Shown here: one piece after another, positions 53,947-64,000 of the stretch | Position numbering within the stretch: the first letter of the stretch is position 1 | Layout: each line of letters starts with the position of its first letter | NCBI RefSeq assembly: GCF_045679555.1 | Contig: NC_092093.1 | Coordinates: 62,512,365-62,576,364 of the forward strand | Direction of reading: 5' to 3' | DNA: 64,000 nucleotides | Origin: Salvelinus alpinus | Lineage: Eukaryota > Chordata > Actinopteri > Salmoniformes > Salmonidae | Notes under the pieces: model-generated | What the model was told of the DNA's origin: nothing | The model's database searches: none | Seen by the model: the letters and a program-made list of their open reading frames with translations, nothing else | Program-made: the position numbers and the translations under genes

Positions 53947-55050
53947 GACGGACATGCCAGCTCTGCTAACACACATTCACTCTGGTGACCCTCTCACATA
54001 CACTCTGGTGACCCTCAAACACACAGACACACACATACATACACTCTGGTGACCCTCTCACGCCTGACCCTTACACATAATATATAGCCAGTGCTTGACT
54101 TGGGCAGGAGCTCACTGGAGCTGAGTACTAGCACCTAAAATATTCTAATGCTTGAGCTCCTGCACCTCTTATAGTATATTAGTAGATACTAGAAAGTATT
54201 GTGGAACTCCTGCAACTAAATATAAACAGTTCAGGAACCCAAAATGAGTACCGGCACCTATTCCAGTCCAAGTCAAGCACTGCACATAACCTCCCACTGC
54301 TATCACCACACATCAGGGGTGGACCTGACCCCTGACACACTCAATACGAAAGAGTCTACACTATGGTCTGTCACTGTCAGGGACTGGTGGACTGCAGTAG
54401 AGGCACTATGGCACTATGGTCATAATATATGTACTACCTTTGAAGTCTTCTTAAAATATTATGACAGAACAATAGCTGCCCTATAAAAACAGTGTCTGAT
54501 ATTATATCTATGTTTTTTTGGCCTTTGCCTGTTTGATGTTTGTTTTGTGTACCTGAGTTGACTTGATAAGAATTTTACAATACCTGGATTTTAGAGTGTA
54601 AGATCTGATGTGTTTATTTATGAAATGACTGAATGCCAAAGAATGGTGTTTGGGTGTGTCCATGCTGGGAAGTCCAACTCACTTCATACAAATGGCTTTA
54701 TTGGATTTTTACAAATACAATTTTCACTAATTTGGAAGTTATATCCCAGAACTCTGTCAAATAAGTCCACACGTAAATCCAATCTGAGTTTGTGTTTTAA
54801 ACAAATTAAATAACTTTTTTTTAAATTAATATGAGTATAACTGCTATCTGTGTCCTTGATAGTGTAGTTTGTCTTTTTTTTCCTGCTGTATTAATGACAT
54901 GTTTTGTGGGACACCTACCGTGCGTAATGATGTCAGATATGCACTTAATTGCCCACCATTGTCATAAAATATTATTGTAGAATAAATGGGGAAGGTTTTA
55001 ATTGGAACAGGAGCCTTCTTGTTATAATTTTTTTAAACAAAATAGTAATT
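53947..55050. other. ppp1r42 3' UTR and flank
   Basis: Right after the stop are short tandem 'acactctggtgaccctc' repeats (53977-54065). Possible polyadenylation signals are AATAAA in 'gtagaataaatgg' near 54980 and a weaker one in 'acaaattaaataac' near 54803. No gene was recognised. Confidence 0.4.
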
Positions 55051-55059
55051 GCAGAGCAT

Positions 55060-55600
55060 CATATTATTTGACAAAAAAGCGTGATAGCCTAATGTCACTC
55101 CTTGCGGTCACTCCCTCATAATGTGGAAATAATACTCGCTGAGAGAGGAGTAAAATTGCTTTGGTTATTGTATTATCCCCTGTCTAAATTCCCCCCCCGA
55201 ACGTCTGAATGTGTTTTTAAAGACATGTCGGAGTAACCCCTAAAAGATGTGGGGTAATTAGGGAACGAAGCTTACTTAACCCTCTTTGCTTTACCTCATA
55301 ATTAGTGGCCCGGAGCAATACTGTTACTCCATCCTTACAAAAACATTTTTTATTAAGAACAGTCTGAGGATATGCATGTTATGAATAATTCCATTAATTA
55401 ATTTGCCGAGATCTCCATTTTCTGACCCTGGAAATCAGAGTGATTAATTTATGAGTCTCGCAAGTATTTCCTCATACATGCCTGTTGATTGCACTGTTTA
55501 GAGTTTATTTATTAGCTGTTTAATGGAAATGAGACTATTTTGTGACCTACAACTCAAGGCACCCTGGCAATTAGTCAATTTTGCATATCACCTTAACCCT
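55060..55600. promoter_or_regulatory. Candidate conserved non-coding element upstream of tcf24
   Basis: Single-copy-looking sequence dense in homeodomain-type cores (gtaattag, cataattagtgg, ttaattaatttgc, gcaattagtcaattttgcat) and without transposon hallmarks. It lies about 1 kb upstream of the tcf24 TATA box. Conservation cannot be judged from one sequence. Confidence 0.35.
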
Positions 55601-56169
55601 AGTCATCTTGTCATCATGGTCTGTTGCAACCGTTGGAGTCTGCAACAAGTATTAGCACCAAAATATTAGGGACTGTTTATTTGGGCAGGTATCTGATAGG
55701 TATCTGCCTCTTGTAGAATAGTGGGAAGCAATGACAGAGCACTTGGGTAGGAAGGCAGGTAGGCTAAGGCATATAATCAGTTCATGACCCATATGATGTT
55801 AATAACACAGATGTCCCCTCTTTATTGATATGACATAAGGCTATGACAAAAAAATACATGGTTTTGGGAGAAGTACCGTCCCCCAAAATGAGTTTTCTAT
55901 AAAAAAAATGCAGCCTCCGGCGTTGAAAAGAGGTCTCTCCACTCTCCCCTTCGACAGAAACATGTTGCGAAAGGGAAAAGAGCAGTAAGTCTCTCCCATT
56001 GGCAGGGAGTCTTAAGGGCTTGTGATTAATTACTCTGGAGTGAAAAAGTTGTCAGCTCTTTGTATATGCAATAAATTAGAGGCTCCTGAGACGTTTACGC
56101 ACACACTCAGGTGAGCGCTACGTACGTGGACATCCCCACTGCGCACCTTCTTCCACGACCGCGCCTCTT

Positions 56170-56176
56170 TATAAAT
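56170..56176 (+). promoter_or_regulatory. tcf24: TATA box of tcf24
   Basis: TATAAAT lies in a GC-richer setting (gcgcctctttataaatatta). A transcript starting about 30 nt later would run to the donor 'tttgaag|gtaagc' at 56315. It would then splice to the acceptor 'actcgtcag' at 57180, just before the tcf24 start codon. Confidence 0.55.
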
Positions 56177-57222
56177 ATTATCCCGACTTGGAGCGGCACG
56201 ACTACTTTTCTCCATCTCGTATTGAAGCAGCAGTGGAGTCTGGGGTGCACTATAGATTCTCTTCGCATTGCCTTGATGTCGTTACTCAAGACAAAGCTTT
56301 TGGGTAAATTTGAAGGTAAGCTCTCCATATTTTCATCGACGTCATGGCTTGGAATAACTTCAAAGTAATATTATTTTGTTTCAGAGGGTGTTTTGATTTC
56401 TTGATAACAGCATCATCATCAAGCAGAGTCGGTTATGTAAACATATTAAGTTACGCGGTGAAAGTAGGCCAATGATGGATCATGCACAATAATTGGTAAC
56501 GATTTACATTATTCTGCATCACACCAAATAATGATGAAATTGCCTCATATACAGTAATAGTGATATTAATGATATGATTCACATTCTTATGTCAAATGGA
56601 ACTTGGGAACGCAGCCTGCTTAGGGTAAGCACACGTTGGCCTCAATATGATTATGTTCCCGTTTTATTGCAATAATGAAGGAACAATTAAATGCGATGAT
56701 ACAAATTCATCACAATCAATTTGCAATGTTGTTATGCCATGTTGATAGTGAACATATAGCCTAATGAATGCTTTATATGTGTAATGTAAATTGACCAATA
56801 GGCGTAATTGGATACATAATTTGTTTCAATACAAACGTTCCATGATTATTTTTCTAAACTCATGAATATTCAATGGAATGTTTAGCCATACACAAGTTCA
56901 AAGTGCACACACATTTCAAGGCAAGGATGAAGATTTTGTATGCCTATTTATTTTCAGCAACCTACGTGGCCTGTTATAGATCTAATGCATTTACGCACAC
57001 GAATCTACTGGTGAATAGGCCTACATTAACGTTAATTTTTTTTGTAGGCAAATCTAAGGTTTATTCAAAGAAAATTAAATACAGATAACTTGTTTTCTTT
57101 CAATCTTGGTGTTTTCAGTTTGTTTAGGAATTACACATCTGGAAATGTACATTCATCAACAAGACATTTGTTACTCGTCAGGTTAATAAGTGCTCCCTAT
57201 GGTTGGAAGACAGACGATCCGC

Positions 57223-58326
57223 ATGGATAGTGGAAATGGCCCTGTGACAGTTATGGATGAGAGTCCCACATCCAGCCCCAGCTCCAGTCCTGACATGCTG
57301 ACCACCGACAGTCGGCGTCCGGAGGCCCTGCAGCTCTCCAGGGTGGTCCAGGCCGGTGGGCTCTGTGGCAGAGGACGGCCGGCAGCAACCAACGCAGCGC
57401 GGGAGAGGAGTCGAGTGCAGACCCTGAGAAGCGCGTTCCTGGAGCTACAGAGGACTCTGCCGTCGGTGCCACCGGACACCAAACTGTCCAAGCTCGACGT
57501 GTTGATTTTGGCCACCACGTACATTGCCCATCTGACTCAGACCTTGCAAGAGGAAGGGATGGATGAGGGAGATAGCACTAGACAAACAGAGGCCTTACGC
57601 TCGCTGAAAGGTGATGGTTACCTGCACCCTGTGAAAGTAAGTAGACCCGGCCATTACATTTAGATTTTTAATTGATTTCGAAATGACATTTGAAACTAAC
57701 CTGACAAAGTGTTTCTGTGTGTAATAATTGTGTTGTGGTGCGAGAATTGTATTTTCAGCTCTATTCGATATACCACATAATGGAATAAAAAATCATGATA
57801 ATATAAAAATAGTAGGCTAATAATAACAACAACAATAATAATAATTTACATTAAATTAACATTAAAATCGAGCATATAAGATAACTCTGGTCTAAGGCCT
57901 AAGTGATGATACCCTAATCATGAACATGAAATGGTCAATCATGCAGGCATAAAATGCATTTATTAATGCACCAGTTTTTATATCACACAGATCTTTAACA
58001 CGAATAGGCTTCATCGTATGATTAATGATTAATTCAATGATATAGAGCGGAATTGTTATTATTGGTTATTGAAAGCACCAATTTGCTCCATAAATTATGT
58101 TAAATTAAATATTTAAAGCAATATCTTACATAATTTCTCATTTCTATTTCCAGGTGCATTGAAATTCGTTAACTGCACTCACTAGAGGATGTGTTCTCTT
58201 TTGTTTTTATCTCAACAGAAGTGGCCGATGCGATCCAGGTTATACGTCGGAGCCAGCGGTCAGTTTCTGAACAATTCAAAACAGACAGAAAATCGAGGTG
58301 CATCATCGTCAACCTCACAGACATAA
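57223..58326 (+). CDS. tcf24: tcf24, class II bHLH transcription factor, two coding exons
   Basis: Exons 57223-57636 and 58219-58326 (stop TAA), 173 aa, similar in length to the human protein. The bHLH domain spans about residues 57-108. Its basic region is [13 protein letters not shown], and after helix 1 comes [20 protein letters not shown], with helix 2 running to YIAHLTQTL. It has the E-box-reading E-R pair (ARERSRV). Exon 2 encodes [19 protein letters not shown], a C-terminal motif shared with mammalian TCF24. An in-frame ATG at 57199 would add eight residues. The later start MDSGNG was chosen because the mammalian protein begins MD. The N-terminal 50 residues are Ser/Pro/Gly-rich and likely disordered. 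Exact targets are not known to me. Confidence 0.94.
57637..58218. other. tcf24 intron
   Basis: AT-rich, with an (aat)n-like run near 57820-57845. Nothing else seen. Confidence 0.6.
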
Positions 58327-59133
58327 ATCTATCCTTTGCATAACTTCTCATTCAGACGACCATTAGTTATGAAGATTATTTCAGCAGAATCCACCTATGA
58401 GGACTTTTAATGAATAGCAGACCATGGTTCGTCGTCTGACATTATACTTTTTATTTGTCAAACAATTGAAGTATCTGCTTTTGACGTTTCATATCATGTA
58501 AAGGGGGCAGTCACGAGACAGTCAACTCTTTTAATTGTAGGAAACACATTGTAAATTAATATATTATGTGATTATGTATATAACATTTGAGAAAGCTTAA
58601 ATAGTGTTTCTCTATTGTTATTTTGGCCTTGCTCTGCTCTGTTTTCTGCAGTTATGTTGTTAGAGGTATTACCGTGTATACTTTTATTTTATTTTAAATT
58701 CCATGTGTTGGGTAATGAGCTTTCGGGCTTGACTTGTTGGCTATGCACTTTCAGTTAAAACATTTGTACTAAATGCATGTGTGAATAACTTAACATCTGT
58801 CATGTGAAGTGGTCTGTCAGAATCTCAACAATGGTAGGAGCCTCTTCATCTCCCCTTCTTTCTTACGTGAATGGTTGTAAATGTGTTTGTTGATAATGGC
58901 TTGAGAAATAAAAAGAATACATGTCTCCCACTCCGTAGGTTGTAAATACGTTTACTGAGATGTATTAGTTGTAAGTAAATAAACATGTTCTCTCATTGAA
59001 GACAAGCTATATCATTTAACAATCAAGAGGGATTCCATTTTATTATTTGCCTAAAAAGGAATTATGAGTAAACATTCTTTGGAAATATGACTTTTTTTTT
59101 GCATGCATGTGGCTGACTCAGATAAATATATTA
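58327..59133 (+). other. tcf24 3' UTR and flank
   Basis: AT-rich, with AATAAA signals near 58907 (gagaaataaaaag) and 58978 (gtaaataaac). No further gene. Confidence 0.5.
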
Positions 59134-59798
59134 CACTGAAAAAAATATAAACGCAACATGTAAAGTGTTGGTCCCATGTTTCATGAGCTGAATTAAAAAA
59201 TCTCAGAAATGTTCCATACGCACAAAAATCGTGGTGTGGTGTGAACACATTTGTTTACATCCCTGTTAATGAGCATTTCTCCTTTGCCAAATTAATCCAT
59301 CCACCTGATATGTGTGGCATATCAAGAAGCTGATTAAACAGCATGATCATTACACAGGTGCACCTTGTGCTGAGGACAATAAAAGGCCACTCTAAAATGT
59401 ACAGTTTTGTCACACAACACAATGCCACAGATGTCTCAAGTTTTGAGGGAGCGTGGAATGTCCACCAGAGTTGTTGCCAAAGAACTGAATGTTAATTTCT
59501 CTGCCATAAACTGCCGCCAACATCGTTTTCGAGAATTTGTCAGTACGTCCAACCGGCCTCACAACCGCAGACCACGTGTAATCACGCCAGCCCGAGACCT
59601 CCACATCCGGCTTCTTCACCTGCGGGATCGTCCCAAGTAGATAAGCCTGGCTGCCAAGTGGGTGGGCCTATGCCCTCCAAGGCCCACCCATGGCTGCTCC
59701 CCTGCCTAGTCATGTGAAATTCATAGATTAAGGCCAAATGAACTTATTTCAATTGACTTTGAAACTGTTGCAATTTGCATTTATATTTTTGTTCAGTG
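59134..59798 (+). mobile_element. Internally deleted Tc1-like element with CACTGAAAAAAATATAAACG ends
   Basis: 665 bp with matching inverted ends (right end ...tttatatttttgttcagtg) and TA on both sides (59132-59133, 59799-59800). The plus-strand frame 59407-59640 keeps only the N-terminal helix-turn-helix piece of a transposase (STRVVAKELNVNFSAINC, RRPRVITPARDLHIRLLHLR). All catalytic residues are deleted. Confidence 0.87.
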
Positions 59799-60955
59799 TA
59801 GTTAATATACTTTACATAATAGTTATGTCTTAGAATGCTTCTTGATAATCATGCTTTGGTGGTTTTTATTAGACCTGTTATGTATTTTACACAAATGCAC
59901 AATTTTGCAACCAAAACACACTCCTCATAAAACATTATTTTCACGTCATGACCATAGTTATGCAAGGCACATACATGGAATGTATCTTTATAGGCCCTAA
60001 GCCTATTCATAATACAAAAGAGTATTAGTGTGTTTTATAGTGTGACTATAGGCCACTTTTGAGATAATTCAGGCATTATGAAGTTGAAATCGAATTGACC
60101 GAGATCAATTTAGAAAGTCCACTTTTATGTCTTCAGACACGTTACATTGCTGAAATGTGCAAATTGGAGACTTAGCCTAATAATCCAAAAGAATAAAAAA
60201 AAAAAAACTGTCTCTCATGATGAAACTGTGTAGTCAGAGAGGAAGAGGCTAAGTGATGGGTTTTACTCTACCCAAATCTGTTCACGAATTGAGGAATTTC
60301 TGTGTGGATGTCAATGAGCGTCAAAATTAGTCAACAAAACATTTAATTGGTAATTTGCTACGTGATAATTATTTGATCGAATAGAAGTTTGGAAATGGTT
60401 AGGTTGTTATGAATGCACTGATATAAGTGGACGCAAGTATTGGAGTTGTGTCTGTTGTCTTAGAGATACATTGAGGACTCATCATGGATATAACCAGTTT
60501 TAGCATGGACATTGCCATTGAGGGCTTCCGCCATTTTAAAGTAGTCAACTGGGTGGGGATTGCTATGAGTTGAGAGCAATCAGCCAATGAAGAAGAAGAA
60601 AATGGAGATAGTGTAAATGGCACTGCGCATGCTGTCACAGACGCAATGATGGCACAGATACAAAGATGAGTCCTATTCTGTTGGTCACACGCGTATCTGC
60701 CCTTTCATTGGCTATAATGGCCCCACCTGATCTCGCCGGTCACTTAACTATAACTATGTCACTATAATAGACAATCTTTTGTGTAGTGTGATTTTGGTAG
60801 GGTTACTATCTGGGATCCTTGGGACGTCCATACCGTAACCCTAACCGTACTTTCTACCTTTACCTAAATCTAAACCCGTTCAAATTCAATGGGGAAACGT
60901 CAGACACGGGAAGTCCCAAGGATTAGTGCCTGTGTGATGTGAGCTCAGACTGCGC
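59799..60955. other. Stretch between tcf24 and snhg6
   Basis: No gene seen. 60400-60650 (ctgatataagtggacgcaag ... 'gccaatgaagaagaagaa') looks like a dispersed salmonid repeat, recognised only from memory. Inverted CCAAT motifs (cattggc near 60705) lie upstream of the snhg6 TATA box. Confidence 0.4.
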
Positions 60956-60960
60956 ATGTC

Positions 60961-60968
60961 TATAAACT
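60961..60968 (+). promoter_or_regulatory. snhg6: TATA-like box and 5'TOP start of snhg6
   Basis: TATAAACT is followed 20-30 nt later by an unbroken pyrimidine tract, ctttctttctctct (60981-60994). This is the arrangement of 5'TOP genes, a class that includes most snoRNA host genes. The cap site is expected at one of the C residues in the tract. Confidence 0.65.
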
Positions 60969-62229
60969 GGAAGTCATTTTCTTTCTTTCTCTCTGGAAGA
61001 AGAACGGAGGAGGACGCATGGAGCCTACGTGCGCTCTCACCAACATGAATTACTTGTTGAATTTCCCGTTTATTCAACAGGTAGGTGGCTAATAACATTA
61101 GCTAGTCGGCTTTATTTAATAATAATACAAATCGGTGTTTTAGCTAGTGCGATTTTTAAACGCTGGCTTAGGTTAGCCCTGTTAGCTAGCTTGAACTTCA
61201 GTGCAATGTTACCGGCGTAGAAATTCAGATTTTAAGACCTTAATGTTTTCAAAATAACTTATGTTAAATACAATTGTATGGTTAGTAGCTGTTAGTTAAG
61301 CGAACCGCTTCTGCCTAGCTCACAGAGCGCGAGGGCCACGAATCCCGACCACGTGTTCATTGACCGCAATAGTTTGCAGGCCCCTCAATGTAGCTAGGCC
61401 AGGCAAAACAGACTGGTAATATATGAATACTGTCTGTCGAAGGGTGTATCTCATTATTGTATTTTTATTATCATTAGCTAGTACTCATAGCTAGGTATTT
61501 AACCACTGTTCTCCCCACGTTTATGCTCAAAATTGGAGCAGACAGCCAACGTTAATGCAGTAATGTGTCGGTGCATGTGGGCTGGTGGTAATCGCTCACC
61601 CAAGTTGCCGTTTTGGAGCCTACTACCAACATGTCTGGTCATGTGAATAGAATGGATCCGTAACATCACATGGTCAAAGAAAGTCATGACTCGTCAAACG
61701 GTGTTAGGCTATTTGGGCATAAACGTCCCCACAGTATTGTAATAAATCATACTGGCAGCTGCCTGTCCCAGAACCGATGATAAATGGTCCCTTTGGCATT
61801 TTGGCCCCTATTGTTAGTAACGTTACTGTCCACCGAATCTGACCAGGGTTAACGGGTCATAGGCCGCGGTAGTCTGGGAATTGTCTTCCCAATGACTTCA
61901 TTGGGATTAGCGGCTTTGGTCCTCCAAAGGAGTAAAGGTCTTGGTAAAAGTCGTGACCTGCTGTTGAACCTTCATAGCAGAGGCTGTAGTGTGCGCGCTG
62001 GGCTCCCGAGCTGTCATGTGCCCCATGACCCGAAGTTCATCACTCATTGTCGGTCTTATTGAAGTCTGAGTGCATTGGTTATTCCTTCAGTACAGCTTAT
62101 CCATGCAATATGAAAATCAATATCTCCACAGTCCTAAAGGGCAATTACTTGTCAGTACTATTTTTTTGTTGAATTTTCGATGGTGCAGAAGGTCTCACAC
62201 TTTTCGATCACCTACGTTACACTTAACGA

Positions 62230-62320
62230 TCCAATGTGGTCATTTTTTGTTCATCTGACCAGATTGGGGTGTGGCTGAGTCCATGACTATATTAATCTCA
62301 GAACTAACTGAACTGTGAAT
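62230..62320 (+). pseudogene. Decayed SNORD87 copy in the first snhg6 intron
   Basis: Homology to the five intact copies is clear in 'catctgaccagattggggtg' (62252-62271) and 'aactaactgaact' (62303-62315). The D box CTGA at 62308-62311 lies 73 nt before the next acceptor, as for intact copies. The C box is lost (tgtggtc in place of gtgatga) and the guide GCCGTTTACCC is absent. About 20 extra bases separate D' and D. Confidence 0.65.
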
Positions 62321-62514
62321 TTGACAAACCCAACAGCCGTGTAAGCTGATTTATGGTGTAAATGTGTTTTTGTTTATCTTGTAGTTGGATGGAGACTAAT
62401 GGTTCCAGACATTCATACAGGCTTATTTGTTTCACTCAAGGTGAGTTGTCCAATTTTGATCCAAGATTTTCTTTTAAGGGCCAAGAATGTGCAATACTTC
62501 TCTGGTCTGATAGT

Positions 62515-62600
62515 ACTGGAGTTGTGATGAGTTATCATTTTGCCGTTTACCCATCTGACTAAATTAGGTTGCTGAGATTGTGACTAACTGAACCACCAGT
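62515..62600 (+). ncRNA. snord87: SNORD87 copy 1, box C/D snoRNA
   Basis: Guides 2'-O-methylation of 28S rRNA. C box GTGATGA 62524-62530, guide TTGCCGTTTACCCAT ending at D' CTGA 62555-62558, D box CTGA 62588-62591. The outer stem is actgg (62515-62519) with ccagt (62596-62600). It lies in the intron between exons 62385-62440 and 62680-62724, with D box 88 nt (or 104) before the acceptor. Confidence 0.92.
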
Positions 62601-62780
62601 ATTATCACTGACCATACCACTACTGTGTATGTGATTGACTATTCTTGATGCAGAGTTAATTGTCATTTCCCCCTCACAGGTTCTGTGTCTTTCAGGGATA
62701 GATGGTGCTGGATGCGTTACTGTGGTACCGAGGTGCGTCCATACCTAACTCTAAGCTGTGCTCTGCTAGTCAGTTGTTTT

Positions 62781-62867
62781 GCTGGTACTGTGATGACCTC
62801 ACACATTTGCCGTTTACCCATCTGACTAAATTGGGGTGTTGAGACTGTGACTAACTGAATCATCAGC
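62781..62867 (+). ncRNA. snord87: SNORD87 copy 2, box C/D snoRNA
   Basis: C box GTGATGA 62790-62796, the same guide, D' CTGA 62822-62825, D box CTGA 62855-62858. The outer stem is gctg (62781-62784) with cagc (62864-62867). D box lies about 101 nt before the acceptor of exon 62960-63015. Confidence 0.92.
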
Positions 62868-63361
62868 ATTATTCTAAGGAGATAATACAATTTCCAAACC
62901 ACCATCTCTCAGTTGGAGACCAATGATCACCAGGATAACAATGAGTTTTTCTCCCACAGACTTGATGGGCTGGCAGGATGCTGAAGACGCTGTAGGAGGA
63001 TCATCTAGTCTTTTGGTGAGTTAGGTCTGCAACTGTACTCTGCCGCGTGCCTAAGGGGGGGGGGCAGGAACACAATTATAATTTAGTGTACTACAAATTG
63101 ACAATTAAGCACATTGTATTTGAAAATGCCTTGATTACATTGAGACATGATCACATATATATTTGTGGGGATACTCAGATTTCCTAAATTGAATGTGTTT
63201 TTAGCTGAATTCCCAGTCATTTGTGTTGTACACTTTGGGGTGTTTCCTGTTGCTGACCCTTGGCCTATACCTTTTTCTCCACTGCCATTAACCTGCCAGT
63301 ATACAACTAGCCCAATTGAGTTGGCTGTTTGACATCTGTTTTCCCTTTGGATAATGTTGAT

Positions 63362-63449
63362 ACTGGAGTTGTGATGAGTTATCATTTTTGCCGTTTACCC
63401 ATCAGACTATTATTGGGGTGCTGAGAATGTGACTAACTGAACTACCAGT
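63362..63449 (+). ncRNA. snord87: SNORD87 copy 3, box C/D snoRNA
   Basis: C box GTGATGA 63371-63377, the same guide, D' changed to CAGA 63403-63406, D box CTGA 63437-63440. The outer stem is actgg (63362-63366) with ccagt (63445-63449). D box lies 75 nt before the acceptor of exon 63516-63562. Confidence 0.92.
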
Positions 63450-63623
63450 GTATTCTGACATGTTTTACATTACATCTATCAAATTATATTAATTTGAACG
63501 TGTGTTCTTTCCTAGATTTGATTGGCTAGCATGTAGACTGAAGAAGTAAATCTTGCCCTGTGGTGAGTTTTTCCTCCTGAGGGCCAAACCTGATGTGTAC
63601 GTCTTTTGTAGAAAGTGCATGCA

Positions 63624-63710
63624 ACTGTAGTTGTGATGAGTTCTACATTTTGCCGTTTACCCATCAGACTAAATTGGGGTGCTGACAATGTGACGAACTG
63701 AACTATCAGT
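63624..63710 (+). ncRNA. snord87: SNORD87 copy 4, box C/D snoRNA
   Basis: C box GTGATGA 63633-63639, the same guide, D' CAGA 63665-63668, D box CTGA 63698-63701. The outer stem actgtagtt pairs with aactatcagt (one bulge). D box lies 77 nt before the acceptor of exon 63779-63818. Confidence 0.92.
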
Positions 63711-63871
63711 ATAATCTCTTGCATATTTTGCCTAACTACAATCAAATGAAATGCTAATAGACTGTTCTTCGATTCTAGATTGATGGTCCAGTACGAAGAT
63801 CTAAATCTCAGCCCTATGGTGAGTTTGAGGGCTTAACATAGCCAAGAAACTGTTTTCCTTGGGTCTGTTCT

Positions 63872-63961
63872 GCTACTGGAGTTGTGATGACTTCACACTT
63901 TTGCCGTTTACCCATCTGACTAAATTGGGGTGTTGAGACTGTGACTAACTGAACCACCAGC
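63872..63961 (+). ncRNA. snord87: SNORD87 copy 5, box C/D snoRNA
   Basis: C box GTGATGA 63884-63890, the same guide, D' CTGA 63916-63919, D box CTGA 63949-63952. The outer stem is ctgg (63876-63879) with ccag (63957-63960). The next acceptor lies outside the window, so the array may continue. Confidence 0.92.
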
Positions 63962-64000
63962 ATTATCATTGATCATTTAATAGCTAAACCTGCAATCCCT

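Larger units (their letters stand above)
60985..64000 (+). ncRNA. snhg6: snhg6, non-coding host gene of SNORD87 (3' end beyond the window)
   Basis: Identified from the SNORD87 copies in its introns, the 5'TOP start and its place next to tcf24, as in human. Exons: about 60985-61080, 62385-62440, 62680 (or 62696)-62724, 62960-63015, 63516-63562, 63779-63818. All have AG/GT boundaries, mostly with the donor g|gtgag. Exons 2-6 are only 29-56 nt. Exons 4-6 begin alike (tgatggg/tgattggc/tgatggt) and exons 5 and 6 end alike, so they look copied along with the introns. The only AUG frame I see in exon 1 (61018) runs 25 codons and stops in exon 2, well before the later junctions. The spliced RNA would thus be expected to undergo nonsense-mediated decay, as known for related host genes. 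Its role would be mainly to carry the snoRNAs. Confidence 0.83.

Noticed and set aside
56276-56320. Possible upstream coding start for tcf24 (ATG TCG TTA CTC...)
   Set aside because: After splicing to 57181 the frame meets TAA at once, so this exon is 5' UTR if it is used.
63016-63361. Search for a lost snoRNA copy in the longest snhg6 intron
   Set aside because: The spacing would allow one more unit, but I see no C box, guide or D box before copy 3.

Overview
This window is vertebrate nuclear DNA and almost certainly comes from a salmonid fish. The genes are split by GT-AG introns, and the introns are full of salmonid-type repeats: several Tc1/mariner families, an HpaI-type SINE, a tRNA-derived SINE, a 5'-truncated LINE, hAT elements, foldback MITEs and long minisatellites. 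Nothing prokaryotic or viral was seen.

The gene order is arfgef1 (3' end, +), cspp1 (-), cops5 (+), ppp1r42 (+), tcf24 (+), snhg6 (+). As I remember it, this is the order on human 8q13. All exon models were built by hand from splice sites, reading phase and protein similarity. Four models close without a frame error: cspp1 (31 coding exons, 1287 aa), cops5 (8 exons, 334 aa), ppp1r42 (8 exons, 340 aa) and tcf24 (2 exons, 173 aa). arfgef1 is cut by the left edge and snhg6 by the right edge.

Layout. 1-8036: last eight arfgef1 exons and 3' UTR, with an intron holding a copied piece of exon and an 81-unit, 18-bp minisatellite. 8080-10035: two inverted-repeat elements between convergent genes. 10368-34122: cspp1 on the minus strand, with many transposons and with tandem repeats lying across the splice sites of two exons. 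34125-35068: divergent promoter region shared by cspp1 and cops5, with an RFX-type X-box. 35069-39250: cops5. 39250-45325: mostly featureless, then two minisatellites and a Tc1 copy. 45409-53946: ppp1r42, with a complete hAT element just upstream of exon 2 and a LINE in an intron. 55000-58326: tcf24 and its upstream DNA. 59134-59798: Tc1 remnant. 60961-64000: snhg6, a non-coding host gene.

The most interesting locus is snhg6. In place of one SNORD87 box C/D snoRNA there are five intact copies, one per intron, plus a decayed sixth in the first intron. All five keep the guide antisense to 28S rRNA. The small exons between them look duplicated along with the introns. Next in interest are the cspp1 exons whose 3' (78-bp unit) and 5' (34-bp unit) splice sites are tandemly copied, and the arfgef1 exon copy that opens into a hexapeptide-repeat reading frame.

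Biologically the block mixes housekeeping genes (ARF activation at the Golgi, COP9 deneddylation, snoRNA-guided rRNA methylation), two centrosome or cilium genes (cspp1, ppp1r42) and one bHLH transcription factor (tcf24). I see no sign that they form a single pathway. The linkage looks like conserved synteny.
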